DNA from: an uncultured Desulfotignum sp.
Lineage (GTDB): Bacteria > Desulfobacterota > Desulfobacteria > Desulfobacterales > Desulfobacteraceae
Assembly: GCA_937951975.1 (NCBI GenBank)
Contig: CALGAJ010000374.1
Coordinates: 1 to 11,364, forward strand
Length of the DNA: 11,364 nt
Direction of reading: 5' to 3'
The notes beneath the pieces are model-generated. The model made no database searches. It was not told the origin of the DNA and worked only from the letters and a program-made list of their open reading frames with translations. Each line of letters starts with the position of its first letter. Within the stretch, counting starts at the first letter, position 1. Shown here piece after piece: positions 6,654-11,364 of this stretch. Both the position numbers and the translations under genes were made by a program.

Positions 6654-7700
6654 CTTGAAATAACCCAGCAAAGTCCCGGCAATGACCACAAGCACGCCCC
6701 AGAAGATGAAATAACTGTATTTATACCGGAGTTCAGGCAGGTAATCAAAATTGGTGCCATAGATGCCGGCGATAAAAGTCAAAGGAATGAAAATCGCGGC
6801 AAAAACAGTCAGCACCTTCATGATATCGTTCATCCGGTTGGCGGTCACGGAATTGTAAATGTTGAGCTGGTCGGTGAGAAGATCCCGGTAGGTATCGATG
6901 GCCTCGGTGGCATGAATGATGAGATCTTCCAGATCTTTTAAAAAAAAGTGCGTCTTTTCGTGAATCAGATCGCTTTCCAGCCGCAGCAGCTGAAAAATCG
7001 CTTCCCTGGCCGGGCGGATCGATTTTTTCAGATAACTGGTTTCCCGTTTAAACCGGTTTATTTTTTCCATCACCTTTTTATCGTGATCAGAAAGAATTTC
7101 CTCTTCCAGGTCTTCAATCTGCTCCCCGATGTGTTCGATCACGGAAATATAATTTTCCACCACCGTGTCCATGAGCGCATAGGCCAGATAGTCGGTCCCG
7201 CCGGTCCGTATCCGGGATTTCTGCCGCCGGATTCTTTCCCGGACCGGCTCAAACACATCGCCCGGCCGCTCCTGGAACGTGAGAATGAACCGCTCGCCCA
7301 CCACCAGGCTCAACTGCTCATTCATCACCATCCCGGTCTGCCGGTCAAACCGGATCATTTTCAGGACAATGAACAAATAAGATTCATAGTCATCGATCTT
7401 GGGCCGCTGGCCTGTGTTGAGGATGTCTTCCATCACCAGGGGATGCAGGTCGAATTCCCGGCCGATACGGCCGATGGTATCCACATCGTGCAGGCCGTTG
7501 ATGTTGATCCAGGTGACTGATTCCGATGTCCTGTAATGACTGGTGTCCCGGATATCCTGAATCACCTGATCCGTGAGGTGATGGTCATCATAATCAATGA
7601 CCCGGATATCGATTTCATCGGTTTTTCGGGTCCCCACAAAAACAAGGGCACCCGGACTTTGTCCTTTTGCCGGTTCCCTGTTTTTTAAAAACCGCGCCAT
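6636..7700 (-). CDS. corA: CorA-family divalent-cation transporter with a GTN motif
   Basis: Inner-membrane pentameric channel of the CorA/MIT superfamily, normally for Mg2+ (also Co2+, Ni2+); 354 residues from this start. A large cytoplasmic alpha/beta and helical domain (about 1-290) holds VTWININGLHD and HPLVMEDILNTGQRPKIDDY. Two C-terminal membrane segments follow, and the protein ends in the basic tail KKKKWF. The loop after the first segment reads GIYGTNF: the normally conserved Gly-Met-Asn filter motif is Gly-Thr-Asn (315-317). The frame could extend to a GTG at 7769, but ATG 7700 lies 8 nt after AAGGAG and is preferred. It runs convergent to glpK and divergent from the acyl-CoA synthetase. 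Family is sure; ion choice is not. Confidence 0.9.
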   Translation of the reverse strand: MARFLKNREPAKGQSPGALVFVGTRKTDEIDIRVIDYDDHHLTDQVIQDIRDTSHYRTSESVTWININGLHDVDTIGRIGREFDLHPLVMEDILNTGQRPKIDDYESYLFIVLKMIRFDRQTGMVMNEQLSLVVGERFILTFQERPGDVFEPVRERIRRQKSRIRTGGTDYLAYALMDTVVENYISVIEHIGEQIEDLEEEILSDHDKKVMEKINRFKRETSYLKKSIRPAREAIFQLLRLESDLIHEKTHFFLKDLEDLIIHATEAIDTYRDLLTDQLNIYNSVTANRMNDIMKVLTVFAAIFIPLTFIAGIYGTNFDYLPELRYKYSYFIFWGVLVVIAGTLLGYFKKKKWF

Positions 7701-7782
7701 GGGCCATTCTCCTTTTTCGTTGTTTCGTGGTTTTGAAACCGCAATAACAAGGGGCTTGCTGAATATCACGATCTATTACTTC

Positions 7783-7811
7783 AGGTTATCACTTCCGATT
7801 TTGGGTTGCAA
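7783..7811 (-). promoter_or_regulatory. Weak candidate promoter for the corA-like gene
   Basis: On the minus strand TTGCAA (7811-7806) is followed by 17 nt and TAACCT (7788-7783), about 80 nt before the chosen start. Both boxes are poor matches. The -35 overlaps the left arm of the inverted repeat at 7808-7833. Confidence 0.3.
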
Positions 7812-7833
7812 AGGGTAATTTTTCATCCTTTGC
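7808..7833. repeat. 7-bp inverted repeat in the corA/acyl-CoA synthetase divergent region
   Basis: GCAAAGG (7808-7814) and CCTTTGC (7827-7833) are perfect reverse complements separated by 12 bp, with centres 19 bp apart. The right arm abuts the TTGACA of the plus-strand promoter candidate. It could be an operator controlling one or both genes; no regulator is identified. Confidence 0.35.
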
Positions 7834-7863
7834 TTGACAAACAGCGATCGCCTGTCCTAATTC
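7834..7863 (+). promoter_or_regulatory. Candidate -35 region for the acyl-CoA synthetase operon
   Basis: A perfect TTGACA is at 7834-7839; the best -10 at workable spacing is TAATTC (7858-7863, 18 nt), which is weak. The 11-bp string TGCTTGACAAA here is identical to that at the promoter candidate before the RpiR gene (2805-2815). A weak -10 suggests an activator may be needed. Confidence 0.35.
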
Positions 7864-7927
7864 TATTTTCATAAGTCTGTCAGAAGAAAGCAACGATCAC
7901 CTCAAACAACAGGAGGAAATCAAAGTT

Positions 7928-9586
7928 ATGCCGTCCATGGATTATGACACCCGCCTGAACCGGATCGGAGACATTGTTGATGCCAATGCTGAAAACTTCA
8001 ACCACCGTATCGCTTTAGCCTACCATGAGTATGGATTTGAAAACACATTCGCCGAATTCCGGGACATCTGCCGGCAGGTGGCCAAAGGTTTGATCGCACT
8101 GGGAGTTCAGCGCGGTGATCACATCGCCGTCTGGGCAAACAACCAGCCGGAATGGGTGTACACCCAGTTCGGCAGCGCCATGACCGGTGCGGTTCTGGTA
8201 ACGGTGAACACCAATTTCCGGGCGTTTGAACTGGAATATCTTCTGGAACAGTCCGACACCACCACCCTGATCATGACCCACGGGGTCCGTGAACCCAACG
8301 AATATATCCGGATTCTGAAAAAAGTCTGCCCGGAAATCGATCAATGTGATCCCGGTGGATTGAAAACGGAAAAACTGCCGTATCTGAAAAACATCGTACT
8401 TCTGGGCCAAGACCCGAAAGACGGCATGTTCACCTGGCAGCAGATACTGGAAATGGGCCACCGGATTTCCGATGAAGAACTGGATGAACGGTCCCAAAGC
8501 ATTGATGCCGATGATGTCACCATGATCCAGTATACATCCGGTACCACCGGATACCCCAAAGGCGTGATGCTCACCCATCGCAACCTGATCGGCAACGCCC
8601 GGAGCATGGCGGAAATCATGGCCCTGACGCCGGATGACTCCCTGTGCATCCCCGTGCCTTTTTTCCACTGCTTCGGGTGTGTGATCGGCACCATGTGCTG
8701 CACGGTGTCCGGCGCCACCATGGCACCGGTGACCGCGTTCAATCCGGAAAAAGTGCTTGAGACCGTGGATGCGCTGAAATGCACGGCCCTGCACGGGGTT
8801 CCCACCATGTTCATCGCCGAACTCGAAGCCATGAACGGCAAAAACTATGATACATCCCATTTGCGCACCGGGGTCATGGCAGGTTCCACCTGCCCGGTGG
8901 AGGTCATGAAAGGGGTGATGGAAAAAATGGGGGCCCAGGAACTGACCATCGTGTACGGCCAGACCGAAAGTTCCCCGGGCATTACCCAGACCCGGCGAAA
9001 CGATTCCATGCCGATTCGCACCGAAACCGTGGGCCGGGCCCTGCCCAACGTGGAAGTGAAAATCGTGGACACCGTCACCGGCGAGACCCTGCCCACCGGC
9101 GAAACCGGAGAGTTGTGCAGCCGGGGCTACCACATCATGAAAGGGTATTACAAAATGCCGGATAAAACAGCGGAAACCATTGACAAAGACGGATGGCTGC
9201 ACACCGGGGACCTGGCCAGCATGGATGAAAACGGCAACTGCACCATCCAGGGCCGGCTCAAGGACATGATCATCCGGGGAGGCGAAAACATCTATCCCCG
9301 GGAGATCGAAGAATTTCTCTATACCCATCCCGCGGTGCAGGATGTCCAGGTGGTGGGGATTCCCGATGAAAAATACGGCGAGGAAGTGGCGGCGTTCATC
9401 CAGGTTCGGAACGGAAAAACCCCTTCCGAAGAAGAGATCCGGGAATTCTGCAAAGACAAAATTTCATTTCATAAAATCCCGCGCCACATTCACTTTGTGG
9501 ATGAATTTCCCAGCACCGCCAGCGGGAAAATCCAGAAATACAAACTCCGGGAAATGGCCATACCGGATGGTGCCCCGCAATCATAA
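7928..9586 (+). CDS. AMP-forming acyl-CoA synthetase (ACSF2-like)
   Basis: Activates a carboxylic acid with ATP to acyl-AMP and then acyl-CoA; 552 residues. ANL-superfamily motifs in order: YTSGTTGYPKG at 202-212 (phosphate-binding loop), YGQTESSPGITQT (A5 motif), DGWLHTGDLASMDENG, GRLKDMIIRGGENIYPREIE (hinge region), and ASGKIQK near the C-terminus with Lys534 as the adenylation lysine. Overall pattern fits the medium/long-chain ACSF2 group rather than acetyl-CoA synthetase; chain length is inferred only. All catalytic motifs are intact. ATG is 11 nt after AGGAGG. Only 9 nt separate its TAA from the kinase-like gene, so the two are probably co-transcribed. Confidence 0.93.
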   Translation: MPSMDYDTRLNRIGDIVDANAENFNHRIALAYHEYGFENTFAEFRDICRQVAKGLIALGVQRGDHIAVWANNQPEWVYTQFGSAMTGAVLVTVNTNFRAFELEYLLEQSDTTTLIMTHGVREPNEYIRILKKVCPEIDQCDPGGLKTEKLPYLKNIVLLGQDPKDGMFTWQQILEMGHRISDEELDERSQSIDADDVTMIQYTSGTTGYPKGVMLTHRNLIGNARSMAEIMALTPDDSLCIPVPFFHCFGCVIGTMCCTVSGATMAPVTAFNPEKVLETVDALKCTALHGVPTMFIAELEAMNGKNYDTSHLRTGVMAGSTCPVEVMKGVMEKMGAQELTIVYGQTESSPGITQTRRNDSMPIRTETVGRALPNVEVKIVDTVTGETLPTGETGELCSRGYHIMKGYYKMPDKTAETIDKDGWLHTGDLASMDENGNCTIQGRLKDMIIRGGENIYPREIEEFLYTHPAVQDVQVVGIPDEKYGEEVAAFIQVRNGKTPSEEEIREFCKDKISFHKIPRHIHFVDEFPSTASGKIQKYKLREMAIPDGAPQS

Positions 9587-9595
9587 AGGCCGCAT

Positions 9596-10555
9596 ATGAC
9601 CGACACCGTCAAGCAGATTCTGGACCGGCTCTATCCCGAGGGATACATGGGCCGGTCCGGAAAAGTATACACAGATACCGGTGATTTCATGCGTATCACC
9701 GGCGGGGATGTGATTGTCCTGGCCGGTGAGCATTACCTGGTGCTGCGGGATGAAGTGGAGCGGAGCTTCGGGGTCGAAGATCCCAAATACTGGGTCAAGC
9801 GGTGCCGCCATCTGGAATCCGGCGAGCGCCGGATTCTCAAACTGGTGTTTTATGAAACATTTTCTCTTTCCATGGGAGAAATGAAAATCCCATGTTACCG
9901 AAGTCCGCGAAAAGAAGCCCGGATTCTGGACCGGGTCCGGAACGATCCCCGGTTCATGCAGGGATTTTCCGCCGAAGACAGCGCCGGCAACAATGTCCGG
10001 GTCCTGTATGTGGTTCAGGGAAAACGGCTGGACCACTGGATCGATGACCTTAAGGTGGATCATCCGACCTATTTTGAGACCCATCTGCCCGGCATTCTGG
10101 AAAAATTCATCGTCTCCTGCCAGGCCATCAATGATCTGCACCGAATGGGTGAAAAGCACGGAGATATCCGTCGGGATCATCTCTGGGTGACCTACGATAC
10201 CGGGGATTATGTATGGATCGATTTCGACTATACCTTCAATTTTCACGAAAACCCGTTCGGCCTGGATATTTTCGGCCTGGGCGGGCTGCTGCTGTATCTT
10301 GTGGGAAAAGGGTTTTATTCCCATGAAGAGATTGGCCGCATACCCGGCAGCAGCGAACATGTCCCGGATATCGGCCCGGATGATTTTCTGCTGGTGTTCA
10401 AAAACCGGCTGGCCAACCTGCAGAAAATTTTTCCCTATATCCCGGATCCATTGAACCAGGTGCTCATGCATTTCGCATCCGGCACCCGGGTCTATTACGA
10501 AACCCTGGACGAGTTCATAAACGATCTGACAACTTGTCTTAAACAGATGGGGTGA
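9596..10555 (+). CDS. Diverged protein-kinase-fold protein, function unknown
   Basis: 319 residues with the scattered landmarks of a eukaryotic-like kinase. ILKLVFYE at 80-87 suits the beta-3 strand (Lys82), and Glu107 in KEARIL could be its helix-C partner. VLYVVQGKRLDHWI resembles the hinge. HGDIRRDHLWV at 188-198 matches the catalytic loop, with Asp190 present but His195 where the metal-binding Asn is expected. WIDFDYTF at 207-214 replaces DFG with DFD, and GLDIFGLGGLLL at 222-233 matches helix F. A glycine-rich loop is not obvious. It may be an atypical kinase or a nucleotide-binding pseudokinase. No signal peptide or membrane segment is seen. It is 9 nt after the acyl-CoA synthetase (AAAGG ribosome site) and 40 nt before uspA. 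The kinase-fold call rests on motifs only. Confidence 0.7.
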   Translation: MTDTVKQILDRLYPEGYMGRSGKVYTDTGDFMRITGGDVIVLAGEHYLVLRDEVERSFGVEDPKYWVKRCRHLESGERRILKLVFYETFSLSMGEMKIPCYRSPRKEARILDRVRNDPRFMQGFSAEDSAGNNVRVLYVVQGKRLDHWIDDLKVDHPTYFETHLPGILEKFIVSCQAINDLHRMGEKHGDIRRDHLWVTYDTGDYVWIDFDYTFNFHENPFGLDIFGLGGLLLYLVGKGFYSHEEIGRIPGSSEHVPDIGPDDFLLVFKNRLANLQKIFPYIPDPLNQVLMHFASGTRVYYETLDEFINDLTTCLKQMG

Positions 10556-10595
10556 ACACGCACCGCCATAAATTTGAAAAAGGAACAGACCAATC

Positions 10596-11087
10596 ATGGA
10601 TATTCATAAAATCCTGATCGCTGTTGACGGGTCCAAAAACGCTGAACGCGCCATTGAATATGTGGCGGATATCACCCGGGGTGCCGGTGACTTTGTGATC
10701 AAACTGCTGTCCATCGAACATCTGCCGGACCGGGATTTTTTTGCCGATGATCCTGCGTGGAAAGATGCCTGTGTCAAAGCCCGGGAAAAACTGCTCGGGT
10801 TTCTGGCAGACGGACGCGATCTTCTGATCAACAGCGGAATCCCTGAAAAACAGGTGCATACCGACTATGTGGAAAGCTGCCATTCCCCTTTGGCGGAAGC
10901 CCCGGATTACTGCAGCCGGGGAACCAGCATTGCCCTGGACATTCTGCATGTGGCAAAGACCGAAAGGTTCAAAACCGTGGTGATCGGCCGCCGGGGCATT
11001 TCCAAAGCCGAGGAGTTCATGTTCGGCAGCGTGTCCAACCGGATCATCCACGCCGGCAGTGACTGCACCATCTGGGTGGTGCAGTGA
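10596..11087 (+). CDS. Universal stress protein, UspA family (ATP-binding type)
   Basis: Single-domain cytoplasmic USP of 163 residues; the family responds to starvation, redox or energy stress. The N-terminal KILIAVDGSKNAERAIEY (5-22) is the classic first strand with the nucleotide-contacting Asp11. The C-terminal ATP motif G-2x-G-9x-G-S is complete: Gly131, Gly134, Gly144, Ser145 (GRRGISKAEEFMFGS), so ATP binding is expected, unlike UspA proper of E. coli. An extra acidic and aromatic stretch at about 44-56 lengthens the first half a little. Ribosome site AAAAGGAA lies about 11 nt before ATG. It follows the kinase-like gene by 40 nt, and the pairing suggests a joint signalling role, which is inference. 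Confidence 0.92.
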   Translation: MDIHKILIAVDGSKNAERAIEYVADITRGAGDFVIKLLSIEHLPDRDFFADDPAWKDACVKAREKLLGFLADGRDLLINSGIPEKQVHTDYVESCHSPLAEAPDYCSRGTSIALDILHVAKTERFKTVVIGRRGISKAEEFMFGSVSNRIIHAGSDCTIWVVQ

Positions 11088-11120
11088 CCGGACTTCTGAA
11101 TGGTCTTGCCGCATGATGCC

Positions 11121-11364
11121 ATGAAGTGCCGGATCTATTGTTTCTATATGCTTCTGCTGCTGATTCCGACCGCTACCCCGGGCTGGGCCGGACCCGCCGT
11201 GCGGTCGAAACCGGTCTCCTTTGTCCTGCTCCATGTCAATGACACCCATTCCCAGTTCACTCCCCGGCCGTATGCCCTGCAGTTTCCCGGACTGGAGAAT
11301 CCGGTGCCGGTCTTGCTGGGATCGGTCTCAAAAATGGCCGCCCTGGTGCGGCAGACCCGGGACC
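11121..11364 (+). CDS. 5'-nucleotidase/UshA-like metallophosphoesterase, 5' end only
   Basis: Open frame of 81 codons running off the right edge. Residues 1-23 look like a Sec signal peptide: Lys2 and Arg4, a Leu-rich core around 10-15, and a likely cut after GWA. Export to the periplasm is therefore expected. VSFVLLHVNDTHSQF (32-46) is the first metal-binding motif of the UshA/CpdB family, with Asp41 and His43 as ligands. The family removes phosphate from nucleotides or related esters. ATG 11121 gives the best signal peptide, but ATG 11100 is also in frame; neither has a clear ribosome site. The gene starts 33 nt after uspA (12 nt for the earlier ATG) and may belong to the same transcript. 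Substrate cannot be told from this fragment. Confidence 0.8.
   Translation, partial: MKCRIYCFYMLLLLIPTATPGWAGPAVRSKPVSFVLLHVNDTHSQFTPRPYALQFPGLENPVPVLLGSVSKMAALVRQTRD

Noticed and set aside
7722..7740. GTTTC/GAAAC short inverted repeat in the corA leader
   Set aside because: Only 5-bp arms in low-complexity T/A-rich DNA; not distinguishable from chance.
7701..7769. Extended N-terminus of the corA-like protein from GTG 7769
   Set aside because: The extra 23 residues lack homology and a ribosome site, while ATG 7700 has AAGGAG at good spacing.
2805..7841. Shared 11-bp string TGCTTGACAAA at 2805-2815 and 7831-7841 as a common regulatory site
   Set aside because: Mostly the -35 consensus with typical flanks; two copies are not enough to claim a shared regulator.
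8015..9328. Minus-strand open frame of over 430 codons opposite the acyl-CoA synthetase
   Set aside because: Same type of antisense shadow; no family motifs and no ribosome site.
1..11364. CRISPR array, insertion sequence, integrase, tRNA or other transfer signs
   Set aside because: No direct-repeat array, transposase-like frame, terminal repeat or tRNA-like fold was seen; codon use looks even across the window.

Overview
The window looks like a chromosomal piece of an anaerobic, moderately GC-rich deltaproteobacterium, probably related to the sulfate-reducing Desulfobacteraceae. This is inferred from the flavour of the proteins (an anaerobe-like SoxBDA set, an ACSF2-type acyl-CoA synthetase, a small kinase-like protein next to UspA). 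No rRNA or marker gene confirms it. I see no mobile element, CRISPR array, tRNA or rRNA.

Left part (1-2700, minus strand): a soxB-soxD-soxA operon encoding a heterotetrameric sarcosine oxidase/dehydrogenase-like complex, with soxA running off the left edge. The striking point is soxA. Its reading frame is interrupted by one in-frame amber codon (TAG at 532-530, codon 211), yet the same frame continues open for 176 more codons to the window edge with intact family motifs. This is either amber decoding (pyrrolysine is the obvious candidate, since the pathway degrades methylated amines) or a very recent nonsense mutation. A perfect 7-bp hairpin begins 3 nt after the TAG. Against dedicated recoding, three other genes in the window end in TAG.

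Middle (2701-6615): a 205-bp AT-rich divergent control region with facing TTGACA boxes, an 11-bp inverted repeat and a 14-bp palindrome. It is followed by a tightly spaced plus-strand run: an RpiR-type regulator (HTH plus SIS), a TauE/SafE (TSUP) membrane carrier, a YbaK/ProXp-type tRNA deacylase and glycerol kinase (glpK). The RpiR protein probably controls the sox operon. A terminator-like hairpin with a T9 tract follows glpK.

Right part: a convergent corA-family transporter (minus strand) has GTN in place of the signature GMN. Divergent from it is a plus-strand run of an acyl-CoA synthetase, a diverged eukaryotic-like kinase-fold protein whose catalytic loop has His where Asn is expected, and an ATP-binding-type UspA. 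The window ends in the first 81 codons of an exported 5'-nucleotidase/UshA-like phosphoesterase.
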